Under the pieces are notes generated by a model. The model did not search any database and was not told where the DNA came from. It saw only the letters and a list, made by a program, of their open reading frames with translations. Position numbers and translations under genes: made by a program. 64,000 bases of DNA. It comes from Agarivorans albus (GTDB lineage Bacteria > Pseudomonadota > Gammaproteobacteria > Enterobacterales > Celerinatantimonadaceae). The stretch spans positions 3,342,972-3,406,971 of the forward strand of contig NZ_AP023032.1 in NCBI RefSeq assembly GCF_019670105.1, given 5' to 3'. Each line of letters starts with the position of its first letter. The first letter of the stretch is position 1. This document shows, piece after piece, positions 15,325-24,661 of this stretch.

Positions 15325-16269
15325 ATGTCCATCAATCCGGTATTTTTTCCTACTGCTAACGACCCTTTGGGAGAAACGCTGCATCAACTGCGGGTAGATG
15401 GCGGTTTATATTGTCGCTCGGTGTTGCGCGGGGACTGGTCTATTTCTATGCCTCTTTTACCAGGCAAGCTGATGTTTCACATAGTGACTAAAGGCCAGTG
15501 CTGGTTGTGTATAGCCAATCAATCTCCGCAACAACTAAAACAAGGCAGCTTGGTATTAATTCCGCACACACTTGGTCATACCTTAACGAGTAATCCTCAA
15601 TTAAGCCCCACACCACTGTTTGAGTCTGGGGTAAAACGCCTAAGTGAGAGATACGAAACCTTAGAGATTAACCAAAGCGGCGAGTTAACAGAGGTAACCT
15701 GTGGCGTGCTTGGCTTCGACCAGCTGGCGGCGCAACAACTCATTCAACAATTGCCGCCAGTATTAAGCCTGCACCAAAGTGAGTTAGAACACCCGCAATG
15801 GCTTACCAGTACCCTTGACCTTATTACCGCTGAAGCGCAGCTACTTAAACCTGGCGGGGAAACCATCATTACCCACTTGGCCGATATTCTGGTGATACAG
15901 CTCATTCGCCATTGGCTTGAACAAGCGCCACAAGCCAGTGAAGGTTGGTTGGGAGCATTACGCGATAAACAAATAGGCATCGCCTTACGGGCGATTCACC
16001 ACCAGCCAGAAAAAAGCTGGACAGTGGCAAGCCTAGCCCAAGAGTGTGGTATGTCGCGCTCAGGGTTTTCTGCCCGGTTTAGCCAACTTATTGGCAACAG
16101 CGTTAAAAACTACCTCACTCAATGGCGAATGAACCTCGCTCATCAGCGCTTACAGCAACAGCATGTTCCTTTAATTGAACTGGCCGAAGAGCTAGGCTAT
16201 AACTCTGAAGCGGCATTTTCTCGGGCGTTTAAGCGTGTTATTGGTGTCTCTCCCGGTAAAGTGCTTTAA
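15325..16269 (+). CDS. AraC family transcriptional regulator with a cupin sensor domain
   Basis: 314 residues from ATG 15325, preferred to the in-frame ATG 15262 because AAGG sits at normal distance and the sequence from MSINPVFF resembles the family start. The N-terminal cupin domain (AraC_binding_2/cupin_6-like, ~10-180) includes GLYCRSVLRGDWSISMPLLPGKLMFHIV. The C-terminal AraC DNA-binding domain (~215-310) has SLAQECGMSRSGFSARFSQL and the signature LAEELGYNSEAAFSRAFKRVIGVSPG. It lies divergent from the NmrA-like gene, which is its likely target. Confidence 0.88.
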   Translation: MSINPVFFPTANDPLGETLHQLRVDGGLYCRSVLRGDWSISMPLLPGKLMFHIVTKGQCWLCIANQSPQQLKQGSLVLIPHTLGHTLTSNPQLSPTPLFESGVKRLSERYETLEINQSGELTEVTCGVLGFDQLAAQQLIQQLPPVLSLHQSELEHPQWLTSTLDLITAEAQLLKPGGETIITHLADILVIQLIRHWLEQAPQASEGWLGALRDKQIGIALRAIHHQPEKSWTVASLAQECGMSRSGFSARFSQLIGNSVKNYLTQWRMNLAHQRLQQQHVPLIELAEELGYNSEAAFSRAFKRVIGVSPGKVL

Positions 16270-16392
16270 CTAAGTAAGGGTTTGTTGACTCTAGTATTAC
16301 GTCACACTATCGCCAGAGATTAGGCAGGTTTACACATCTTTACACTGCAGCTGTTAGTTTAAAAAAAGGAATTTTTAAGGTACACGTCAGTG

Positions 16393-17634
16393 ATGATAAA
16401 ACAGTTTACGACTCAACTTGGTTTGGTACTTTTACTCAGTGCTTGTGGTGGCGGTGGTGAAACAAGCTCAAGTGAAGATAATACAAAAGTTGCCCCTCCT
16501 ATCACCGAGCCAGAATCGGCGCTAAACTTACCCGAAGCGCATTTTAATTACGCCAATATTGCCCTACCCACTCACTACACTGAAAACAACTTTCCGGCGC
16601 AATCTCAGTTTCAACATGCCGCCATCGAGTTTGACAATACACCAGTAGACAACCCCGTTACCGATGCTGGCGCCACCTTAGGCCGAGTACTGTTCTACGA
16701 TAAAAAGCTAAGTGCCAACGGCACCACTGCCTGCGCATCTTGTCACTTAGCGGAACATGGCTTCTCAGACCCGCGAGTGCAAAGCATTGGTTTTGATGGC
16801 GAACTAACCCGCCGTCATTCAATGAGTATTGTTAACGCGCGTTTTTACTTTAGTGGCACGTTCTTTTGGGACGAGCGAGCAGCAACTTTAGAAGAACAAG
16901 TGCTTATGCCATTTCAAGATCCGATAGAAATGGGGCTGATCCTCGCAGAACTAGAAGAAATAGTCTCCAACCAAACTTACTACCCTGCACTGTTTAACGA
17001 TGCCTTTGGTGATGAGAGCATTTCCAGTGACCGCATTGCTAAAGCCTTAGCCCAATTTGTAAGAAGTATGGTAAGTACTACTGCCAAATACGATGTAGCC
17101 AGAAGTGAGGTGCTATCACCACGTGTTGATTTCCCAGGTTTTAGCGCCCAAGAAAACCTGGGTAAAGATCTCTTCTTGTTACCAAGAGAAAATGAAAATG
17201 GCGATAGTGCCAATTGCGCGGGTTGCCATGTTAGCGAAGCATTTGTAGGCCCAATACCCAATGGCCCAGTACTTAGAACTACCGCCACGGTAAATGGACT
17301 AGATGCGATATCCTCCGATGATTTAGGTATTGCAGAAACAACCGACAATAGCAACGACAGCGGAAAATTTAAAGCGCCTTCACTGCGAAACATCGCTATT
17401 CGTCCGCCCTATATGCACGACGGCCGTTTTGCCAACTTAGAGCAAGTGATAGATCATTACAGCAACGGTATTCAACTACACCCAAACCTAAGAGCACCAC
17501 TGTTAGACTCAAATGGCCAAGCCTTCCAATTCAACTTTAATGAAGAGGAGAAGCAAGCTCTCATCGCCTTCTTAAACACCCTTACCGACCATGAGATGTT
17601 GGCCGATGAAAAATACAGTGACCCTTTTAATTAG
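16393..17634 (+). CDS. Di-haem cytochrome c peroxidase / MauG-family lipoprotein
   Basis: 413 residues from ATG 16393 (a GTG just before it is less likely). A lipoprotein signal ends in LLSAC, with Cys at residue ~18, so the protein is membrane-anchored on the periplasmic side. Two c-type haem motifs are present: CASCH (ACASCHLAEHGFSDPR, ~residue 115) and CAGCH (NCAGCHVSEAF, ~278). The C-terminal RPPYMHDGRFANLEQVIDHY is typical of bacterial cytochrome c peroxidases and MauG-like enzymes, with the Met or His distal ligand region. It probably reduces H2O2 or oxidises a protein or small molecule. No cytochrome maturation genes lie nearby. Confidence 0.9.
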   Translation: MIKQFTTQLGLVLLLSACGGGGETSSSEDNTKVAPPITEPESALNLPEAHFNYANIALPTHYTENNFPAQSQFQHAAIEFDNTPVDNPVTDAGATLGRVLFYDKKLSANGTTACASCHLAEHGFSDPRVQSIGFDGELTRRHSMSIVNARFYFSGTFFWDERAATLEEQVLMPFQDPIEMGLILAELEEIVSNQTYYPALFNDAFGDESISSDRIAKALAQFVRSMVSTTAKYDVARSEVLSPRVDFPGFSAQENLGKDLFLLPRENENGDSANCAGCHVSEAFVGPIPNGPVLRTTATVNGLDAISSDDLGIAETTDNSNDSGKFKAPSLRNIAIRPPYMHDGRFANLEQVIDHYSNGIQLHPNLRAPLLDSNGQAFQFNFNEEEKQALIAFLNTLTDHEMLADEKYSDPFN

Positions 17635-17784
17635 GCACTAAATGTTTACATGGTGCGCATTGTAGATATAAGCATTCTGGTATTCACAACATCACTCACT
17701 GCTATATACTGCGCGCCCTTATTGATTGACAACTGCCTTGGTAAAACCACTTATAATATCAATGCAACTAATGGAGATTTACCT

Positions 17785-18342
17785 TTGAAAAGATTCATTT
17801 CAGCTATCGCGCTTAGCGCCCTAATTTCTGCTCCTGCCTTTGCCGAATCCCCCGTAATGTTCTCAACTATTAACGGCTACAACGCGCCTGATTCAGATGC
17901 TGTTGGCGGCGTACGTTTATCAGTACTTCATGGTCAAGTAGACGAAGTAAGAGGTGTAGACTTCTCGGTATTAGGTATGTCTGAAACCAAGCGCACCACT
18001 GGTATTAACTTTGGGCTATTTTTTGGTGGCGCTAAAGTAACCGAAGAAATGAAAGGAGCATCTTTAGGTTTATTTAACTGGAATACCGGCTCAACTACCG
18101 GTGTTAACTTGGCAGCAGTAAACATTACTAACGATGTAAACGGCCTAAACTGGAGTGCGGTAAACGTATCTGAAGGGTACACCAAAGCAGACTTAGGCTT
18201 GGCCAGCATTTCAGAAAAGTCTAACTTCCAGTTAGGTGTATTTAACATGACCAAAGAAATCGACGGCGTTCAAATTGGCTTAATCAACTGTGCCGACAAT
18301 GGCTTCTTTAAGTGCTTCCCAATCTTGAATTTTGCTAAATAA
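17785..18342 (+). CDS. VV20781-like secreted repeat protein
   Basis: 185 residues from a TTG at 17785, preferred because GGAG lies 8 bases upstream and a clean signal peptide follows (KRFISAIALSALISAPAFAE). The mature part consists of short repeats of the type GxxxGLFN / GVNLAAVN / GLNWSAVN, similar to the LA_2272 surface-repeat family, and ends INCADNGFFKCFPILNFAK with two cysteines that could pair. Outer-membrane or surface location is likely; function is unknown. The alternative start at 17650 would add a region without a signal peptide. A terminator follows. Confidence 0.8.
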   Translation: MKRFISAIALSALISAPAFAESPVMFSTINGYNAPDSDAVGGVRLSVLHGQVDEVRGVDFSVLGMSETKRTTGINFGLFFGGAKVTEEMKGASLGLFNWNTGSTTGVNLAAVNITNDVNGLNWSAVNVSEGYTKADLGLASISEKSNFQLGVFNMTKEIDGVQIGLINCADNGFFKCFPILNFAK

Positions 18343-18376
18343 ACTCTGCAAAGCTTAATAGCCAAGGTTAATCCTA

Positions 18377-18403
18377 GGCCAGCCTATTTGCTGGCCTTTT
18401 TAT
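18377..18403 (+). terminator. Rho-independent terminator
   Basis: GGCCAGC and GCTGGCC arms around a 6-base loop, then TTTTTATTT, 35 bases past the repeat-protein stop. Confidence 0.9.
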
Positions 18404-18544
18404 TTCCGTGAATCTCACATCACAGAATCCAATAATATTCTGTATTACTTGTATTTCAATCAGTAACATACACGCTTGTGTAAACTAAAAAATAAACCCC
18501 ACTTGCCTAAGCACTAAGCGCCTTAGGCTCGGATAACGGCCAGC

Positions 18545-19093
18545 ATGTACTTACACTTAGGGATTAAGAAACGAAACGCCAAACGGATTGGCTACAGCCG
18601 AGATTACTGTAATTACTGTGAGAAACCTGTAATTGCCGAGCTGTGGCGTTATCGCGCTTGGCTAGGTTTGTTTTGGATCCCGATTTTACCGTTAAACAAA
18701 AGGCAGCATTGGCTTTGTAGCGAATGTAATAATCAAACCGATAGCCGCTACACCAATGGTTTAGTCTCAAAAGTGGTGATTTTGTTATTTTCGCTGATCG
18801 TAACCGGCTTACTATTTGACCCAGAAGCACCGCAATACAGTGACTATATTTGGTGGCTGCGTGGCTTAAGCTTTGCCATCAACATCTTATGCTTTGTTTG
18901 GTTGCTTAAACACAAAAAGCGCCCTAGCCACAAACAACGTCGAGCCAAGCTAGAACCATTAAAGGCTGCCCATTGCCACTTTTGCCAAGGCCCTTTGTAC
19001 ATTGGTTTAGAAACCCGCTGTGATGCCTGCCAACTAAAGGTTTACAAAACCGTTAAAGGCGCAACAAAGTTAAGTACCAAGCGCCCTTATTAA
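18545..19093 (+). CDS. Membrane protein with zinc-ribbon motifs at both ends
   Basis: 182 residues. The N-terminal ribbon has CNYCEKP (~21-24) paired with LCSECNN (~58-61) around an aromatic segment WRYRAWLGLFWIPILPL. Two membrane helices follow (~77-93 and 104-122). The C-terminal cytosolic part has HCHFCQGP (~142) and TRCDACQ (~157), again a C-x2-C pair. All four CxxC pairs point to zinc binding on one face of the membrane. Function is unknown. It is monocistronic, about 170 bases before an ABC exporter gene. Confidence 0.75.
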   Translation: MYLHLGIKKRNAKRIGYSRDYCNYCEKPVIAELWRYRAWLGLFWIPILPLNKRQHWLCSECNNQTDSRYTNGLVSKVVILLFSLIVTGLLFDPEAPQYSDYIWWLRGLSFAINILCFVWLLKHKKRPSHKQRRAKLEPLKAAHCHFCQGPLYIGLETRCDACQLKVYKTVKGATKLSTKRPY

Positions 19094-19267
19094 ACCTGCT
19101 TAACAACACTTACAAAGTGACAATTGCTACACACTTCAAAGACTAAGCTTTGCTATTCTAAGCACTTGAAGTCATCGTTATATGAGCAGCACTATCAAGC
19201 TTATATTCGGCTTAATCATGCAGTACATAATAGTTAGCGAAACGTTGGCTACAACCAAGGCTCAGCA

Positions 19268-21085
19268 ATGCAAATGCAAACGCAAACAAACAACCATGCG
19301 CACAACGCCAACCCAAACTCTGCGCAGCCAGAGAAAAAAGCTAAAAACCTGCGCATATTGTTTGAGTTAACTGCTTTTATTCGCCCCTATAAAGTGAAAG
19401 TAGCAGCGGCATTGCTAGCACTAATTTTTACTGCGTCACTCACCCTCTCGGTGGGCTACGGGGTGCGCATTTTAATTGATGAAGGTTTCGCTCAGCAGTC
19501 GCAACAAGAGCTGGGTAATGCCATTCAATTTATACTTATGGTCACCCTGCTCATTTCTATTGGCACCTTTTTTCGTTTTTACTTAGTGTCTTCGGTGGGA
19601 GAGCGAGTAAGCGCCGACATAAGGCTAGCAGTGTTTAACCACGTAATTACCTTGCACCCAAGCTACTTTGAAACCAACGGCAGCGGCGACATTATGTCGC
19701 GCATCACTACCGACACCACCTTATTGCAAAGCATTATTGGCTCGTCATTTTCTATGGCTATGCGCAGTGCCTTAATGTGTGTGGGCGCAATAATCATGCT
19801 GTTTGCCACCAATATAAAGCTCACCCTTATTGTATTAGCCTCGGTGCCCTTTATCTTGGTTCCTATCCTGATTTACGGCCGACGTGTTAGAGCCCTCTCA
19901 CGCCAAAGCCAAGACTCAATGGCCGATGTAGGCAGCTACGCAGGCGAAGCCATTGAGCAAATAAAAACGGTACAGAGTTACAGTAACGAAGCCCAAGAAA
20001 GTGCACTGTTTTCAAAAGAAGTAGAAAAGGCCTTTGAAGTAGGCAGACAGCGAGTTAAACAACGTGCCATCTTAATCTCCGGCGTCATCGTGATTGTATT
20101 TAGTGCCATTGCCGGCATGTTGTGGGTAGGCGGAAGCGATGTAATCAACGGCGTGATGTCGGCCGGAGATTTAGCCGCCTTTGTGTTTTATGCCATTATG
20201 GTTGCGTCTTCCTTAGCGACCATTTCAGAAGTATTAGGCGAATTACAACGCGCTGCGGGTGCTACCGAACGCTTGATTGAAATTCTACAAGTAAAAAGCC
20301 ACATTACCGCACCTAGTCAAGACCTTGCCTCAGCTAACGGGTTAAGCGCCGAAGTGGCCTTTAAAAATGTCACTTTCCACTACCCTTCTAAACCCGATAT
20401 TGCAGCAACAGAGCAACTCACATTAAAAGCAGATAAAGGCAAAGTGCTAGCACTTGTTGGGCCATCGGGCGCTGGTAAAACCACCCTGTTCGAACTACTG
20501 CAACGCTTTTACGACCCGCAAATAGGCGAGGTAAGTTTAGGCGGCGTAAACATTCGCCAACTAGAACCAGCATCGCTGCGCCAACACATGGCCTTAGTGC
20601 CACAACACCCAGCCCTGTTTAGCAGCGACGTATTCCACAACATTCGTTATGGCAATCCCGATGCCAGCGACGAACAAGTAATAGAAGCAGCCAAAAAAGC
20701 CCACGCCCATGAGTTTATTAGCCAATTACCACAGGGCTATAACAGCTTTTTAGGCGAGAGAGGCGTGCGATTATCTGGCGGCCAACGCCAGCGCATTGCT
20801 ATCGCTAGAGCCATATTAAAGAACCCAAGTATATTGTTACTGGACGAAGCCACCAGTGCCCTAGACAGCGAAAGTGAACACCACGTTCAGCAAGCCCTGC
20901 AAGAGTTAATGAATAACAGAACCACCTTAATTATTGCTCACCGCCTCTCAACCATTCAGCACGCCGACAAAATCGCAGTAATGGACCAAGGCCGCTTAAT
21001 TGATGTTGGGGATCACCAATCTCTGCTGCAAAGCTGCCCGCTATATCAACGCTTAGTAGAGTTGCAGTTTAAGCACAATTCTTAG
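19268..21085 (+). CDS. ABC-type exporter, fused membrane and ATPase domains (MsbA/ABCB-like)
   Basis: 605 residues. The six-helix transmembrane domain covers about 30-325 and the nucleotide-binding domain 355-600. Walker A is VGPSGAGKTTL, the signature is [16 protein letters not shown], Walker B is ILLLDEATSALD, the switch His is in IIAHRLST, and the A-loop aromatic is in FHYPSKPD. It matches the type IV exporter half-transporter that works as a homodimer exporting lipids, peptides or drugs. No partner gene lies next to it. The first ATG (19268) gives a polar N-terminal extension; later starts (M3) are possible. It converges on the D-lactate dehydrogenase gene. Confidence 0.9.
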   Translation: MQMQTQTNNHAHNANPNSAQPEKKAKNLRILFELTAFIRPYKVKVAAALLALIFTASLTLSVGYGVRILIDEGFAQQSQQELGNAIQFILMVTLLISIGTFFRFYLVSSVGERVSADIRLAVFNHVITLHPSYFETNGSGDIMSRITTDTTLLQSIIGSSFSMAMRSALMCVGAIIMLFATNIKLTLIVLASVPFILVPILIYGRRVRALSRQSQDSMADVGSYAGEAIEQIKTVQSYSNEAQESALFSKEVEKAFEVGRQRVKQRAILISGVIVIVFSAIAGMLWVGGSDVINGVMSAGDLAAFVFYAIMVASSLATISEVLGELQRAAGATERLIEILQVKSHITAPSQDLASANGLSAEVAFKNVTFHYPSKPDIAATEQLTLKADKGKVLALVGPSGAGKTTLFELLQRFYDPQIGEVSLGGVNIRQLEPASLRQHMALVPQHPALFSSDVFHNIRYGNPDASDEQVIEAAKKAHAHEFISQLPQGYNSFLGERGVRLSGGQRQRIAIARAILKNPSILLLDEATSALDSESEHHVQQALQELMNNRTTLIIAHRLSTIQHADKIAVMDQGRLIDVGDHQSLLQSCPLYQRLVELQFKHNS

Positions 21086-21112
21086 TCTTTTAAGACATAG
21101 CCCCAAAGAGTT

Positions 21113-23941
21113 TCACAAACTCACTTCATCTACCAAGTACAATATCGATTGATACACCACACCGCTGTGTTGTGATAAGCCTATTTCGCAGGTTCGGCTA
21201 TTGCTGTAGCCACGGGTGCAGCCTTCTGGTACTTGTGCTTTTAGTGGGGCTAGCGCGGCTTGGTTTAACTCGGGAGTAGTAAAGCCTTTGTCGCCTGCCC
21301 AGCCGCAGCAATAGATATGCTCAGGCAATATCGCTTGCTTAGCACAGCGCTTGGCAATACTTAACAAGGGGTCGTGCATGTCCATTCGCCGCGAACTACA
21401 AGTTAGGTGCAGCATCACGGGTTCATCAAGTTGGGCAATCTCTAACTTGTCTAGCGCGTGCTGGTGAATAAAACCGATGGGTTCGTGGATATCCAGGTCA
21501 CGCTCAAACTGTTCTTTACTGCGTTTAGCACAAGGGCTGGTGTCCATAAGCACTGGCCAACGGCCATGTTCACTTAACTGCCATATTGCGTCTTCTAATT
21601 GCTGTGATTTACTGCTAGCAAGATCAAACATACCTTTGCTGTGATAAGGCATCCCACAACATAGCTCGTCACCATTACCGGGAATAAGCACTTCGTAGCC
21701 AGCTTTTTCTAGCACACTGCAAGTCACTTCCAGTAAGGGGCGTGGGTCGATAGCATCGGCGGGCGGTGCCATAGTGCGCGAGGCACAAGACGGAATATAC
21801 ACCACCTTTTGTTTATGAAAGCGTGCTTGAGGTGGTTGATACTTGGCCCGACGCGGAAAACTAGGGTTCCAAGTAGGCACCTTACCCGCCGATACCTTAG
21901 TAATGCCTTTGCTAATGGCACCTAGGGCTTTGTCGCCCAGTATTTTATGGCCAAGCTCTGCGGTACCTAAACCTAAACGTGTCATTGTAGCTACGCTAGA
22001 AAAATGCTCCGCTGTCCAGCGAGCGATATTTTGATGTTTGGCATAGTGTTTTTCGCGCAGTTTACGCACTAAATCGCCGGTGTTAATGCCAACAGGACAA
22101 CGGTCGGCACACAAGCCTACTGCAGCACAGGTATCAACGCCTTGGTACTTAAAGTCTTTTTCTAGCTCGGCCAAGCGCAGAGGTTTGTCGCCAGTTCGGC
22201 GTAATTCACTTAACTCTCGGTACAGAACGATACGTTGCCGCGGGCTCAAGCTTAAGCTGCCCGAGGGACAAACCGGTTCACAAAAACCGCATTCAATACA
22301 TTTATCCACTAAGTCATCGGCGGCTGGCATCGGTTTTAAGTTTGCTAAGTGGGCTTGGCTGTCATCATTAAGAATAACGCCGGGATTAAGCAAACCTTGT
22401 GGGTCAAACAATTGCTTAATTTGTTGCATAAGTGCAATGCCTTCGGCGCCCCACTCTAGCTCAACAAAGGGTGCCATGTTGCGGCCAGTGCCATGCTCAG
22501 CTTTAAGGGAACCTTGATATTTAACCGCCACCAGCTGGCTCACTTCATCCATAAAACGGCCATAACGTGCCACTTCATCCGGGTCTTCGAAGCCTTGGGT
22601 GAATACAAAATGCAGGTTACCAGCTAGCGCGTGGCCAAAAATAATCGCTTCGTGATAACCATGTTTGGTGAACAATGCTTGCAGCTCGTTCACGCCATTG
22701 GCTAGGCGCTCTACTGGAAAAGCCACATCTTCGATAATTACCGTTGTGCCGGTTTCTCGCACTGCGCCCACAGCAGGAAACATGCCTTTGCGAATGGCCC
22801 ACAAGGCAGCCGTTTCAGACGATTTAGTGGTAAACGCAACCTCACCGACGCGGGGGAAATTACGCAAACTGTCCATCACTTGCTGACACAATTGGCTTAA
22901 TTCATCGGCTTGGCTACCACGCGTTTCCACTAGTAAAGCGCAGGCTTGATTATCTAGGTCGGCGATAAACTTGGGCATACCCGCTTGGTTAGCCACTGAT
23001 GCTAGCGCGCGGCCATCCATTAACTCCACTGCCGCAACCGCTTGCTTGGCTAATACTTCTACCGCTTTACAGGCCACATCACTATTTTCGAACACCAACA
23101 ACGTTGAGGCTTTATGTGGATGCTCCACTACTGTGTTGTAGGTAAGCTCGGCGATAAAGGCCAAGGTACCCTCTGAGCCAATCATCAAGTGCTGCAAAAT
23201 ATCGAAGGGGTCGGTAAAGTCCACCAGCGCGTTTAAGCTATAACCCGTGGTGTTTTTTAGTCGATATTTATGGCGGATTTTGTCGGCTAAAGCGGTATTT
23301 TGTTGGGTGGTTTGAGCCAACTCGCTCAGCTGTTCTAACAAGCTAGCATGGCTTTGCTTAAAGGCCGCTACACTTTGTGGGTCACCGGTATTAAGCACCG
23401 TTCCGTCGGTAAGTACCAAGGTAATTGATGCCATAGTGTGATAAGAGTTTTGAGCGGTGCCGCAACACATGCCCGAGGCATTATTGGCCGCAATACCTCC
23501 AATTTTACAGGCATTAATCGAAGCCGGATCAGGGCCAATTTTTCGCTGAAAAGGCGCTAAATAACGGTTGGCGTCGGCGCCTATCACCCCTGGCTGTAGG
23601 CTAATTTTGTTGCCGTTATCTAATATTTGGTGAGAGCGCCAATCATCACTAAGCAAAATAAGCACTGAATCACTGATCGCTTGCCCCGACAAACTGGTAC
23701 CTGCAGCACGAAAAGTATAAGGCAGCTGCAAATTAGCACAGCTGGCCATTACTAGTTGCAGTTGCTCTAAAGTGTTAACTTTAACCACCAGCTGCGGAAT
23801 TAGGCGATAAAAACTAGCGTCGGTTCCATAAGCTAAAGTTTGCGCTTCACTGGTCATTAGCTGCTCGGGAGCAAGTGTAAGTGACAAGTGCTCAAACAAT
23901 TGTTGGTAAGGTCCGTCTAACTCGTTATGTGTTTGAGGCAT
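21113..23941 (-). CDS. FAD- and Fe-S-containing D-lactate dehydrogenase (Dld-II type)
   Basis: 942 residues, long like the Dld-II/glycolate-oxidase-type fusions. The FAD-binding_4 domain (~35-250) contains RAAGTSLSGQAISDSVLI and IGGIAANNASGM; the FAD-linked oxidase C-domain (~260-520) contains HALAGNLHFVF and EHGTGRNMAPFV. A ferredoxin-like part carries CIECGFCEPVCPSG and CAAVGLCADRCPVG for two [4Fe-4S] clusters, followed by CCG-type segments (LCCGMPYHSKG, YCCGWAGDKGF). It oxidises D-lactate at the membrane and passes electrons to quinones. It lies last in the lut operon, 54 bases after lutC. Confidence 0.9.
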   Translation of the reverse strand: MPQTHNELDGPYQQLFEHLSLTLAPEQLMTSEAQTLAYGTDASFYRLIPQLVVKVNTLEQLQLVMASCANLQLPYTFRAAGTSLSGQAISDSVLILLSDDWRSHQILDNGNKISLQPGVIGADANRYLAPFQRKIGPDPASINACKIGGIAANNASGMCCGTAQNSYHTMASITLVLTDGTVLNTGDPQSVAAFKQSHASLLEQLSELAQTTQQNTALADKIRHKYRLKNTTGYSLNALVDFTDPFDILQHLMIGSEGTLAFIAELTYNTVVEHPHKASTLLVFENSDVACKAVEVLAKQAVAAVELMDGRALASVANQAGMPKFIADLDNQACALLVETRGSQADELSQLCQQVMDSLRNFPRVGEVAFTTKSSETAALWAIRKGMFPAVGAVRETGTTVIIEDVAFPVERLANGVNELQALFTKHGYHEAIIFGHALAGNLHFVFTQGFEDPDEVARYGRFMDEVSQLVAVKYQGSLKAEHGTGRNMAPFVELEWGAEGIALMQQIKQLFDPQGLLNPGVILNDDSQAHLANLKPMPAADDLVDKCIECGFCEPVCPSGSLSLSPRQRIVLYRELSELRRTGDKPLRLAELEKDFKYQGVDTCAAVGLCADRCPVGINTGDLVRKLREKHYAKHQNIARWTAEHFSSVATMTRLGLGTAELGHKILGDKALGAISKGITKVSAGKVPTWNPSFPRRAKYQPPQARFHKQKVVYIPSCASRTMAPPADAIDPRPLLEVTCSVLEKAGYEVLIPGNGDELCCGMPYHSKGMFDLASSKSQQLEDAIWQLSEHGRWPVLMDTSPCAKRSKEQFERDLDIHEPIGFIHQHALDKLEIAQLDEPVMLHLTCSSRRMDMHDPLLSIAKRCAKQAILPEHIYCCGWAGDKGFTTPELNQAALAPLKAQVPEGCTRGYSNSRTCEIGLSQHSGVVYQSILYLVDEVSL

Positions 23942-23995
23942 ATTTTTGGCTGCTCCACTGCTTCTGCTTGGTGTTAAAAATTGGTTTAATCTCGG

Positions 23996-24661
23996 CTACT
24001 CGCCGTTTATCACAATCACAATTAGCTGGCTGGGGCCGTGTGCACCATAAGCTAAGGTTTGCTGAATATCGGCGGTTTTAGACGGTCCCGATATCAGCAC
24101 TACATTAGTTGGCAATCCTTTATGCCAATGTTGCTCGCTGATTAATTGGCTAAAATTATCGACAATTTGGCTGGCTTTAATCACGGCCACATGACACGGC
24201 GCAATCAACGATAAACTGCGGGGCTCATCGGCACTAGGTTTAAGCACTAAAGTGCCGGTATCGGCAATACCGGCTGCACAGCCAGTAAAAGTGACATCGG
24301 TACTATCAAACAAGGCAGTTTTGAGCTGTTCAAAAGGCTGCAAAAAGTGGTTTAGTTGTAAGTGTTCGGCAAGCGCTAAACTAAAAGCTTTACTCCATTC
24401 GCCGCCTTTCCCACATAGCGCAGTTTGCCATTGGTGCTGTTGCTGTAACTCCAGCAAACAAGCCGATAATTGCTTGGAATTTTCTAGAATAATTACATCA
24501 GCATGGGCGGCCATTAAGCTTTGTTCAAAACGGGCTAAAGCCTGCTCTGGTGAAGAGGCCTGCCAGGCATTAGCACTGGTTTGGTTTGTCGGTGCTATGG
24601 CCGAAACAGCAGCCAAGCGCTGCATAATGTTTTGCTTGGCATTTGAGTTACTCACCGCCAT
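23996..24661 (-). CDS. lutC: L-lactate utilisation protein C (LUD domain)
   Basis: 221 residues of the LUD family. Motifs are FTGCAAGIADTGTLVLKPSADEPRSLSLIAPCHVAVIKASQIV and LISGPSKTADIQQTLAYGAHGPSQLIVIVI, the standard C-terminal half. It is a subunit of the LutABC (LldEFG) complex that oxidises L-lactate to pyruvate. The start ATG overlaps the lutB stop (TAATG), giving translational coupling. Confidence 0.93.
   Translation of the reverse strand: MAVSNSNAKQNIMQRLAAVSAIAPTNQTSANAWQASSPEQALARFEQSLMAAHADVIILENSKQLSACLLELQQQHQWQTALCGKGGEWSKAFSLALAEHLQLNHFLQPFEQLKTALFDSTDVTFTGCAAGIADTGTLVLKPSADEPRSLSLIAPCHVAVIKASQIVDNFSQLISEQHWHKGLPTNVVLISGPSKTADIQQTLAYGAHGPSQLIVIVINGE

Noticed and set aside
19182-19370. 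62-codon frame upstream of and overlapping the ABC exporter start
   Set aside because: Overlaps the exporter N-terminus in another frame and ends in a Lys/Thr/Gln-rich tail; no good ribosome site.
22080-22517. 145-codon open frame opposite the D-lactate dehydrogenase gene
   Set aside because: Falls fully within a conserved gene on the other strand; Ser/Pro/Lys-rich composition is typical of antisense frames.
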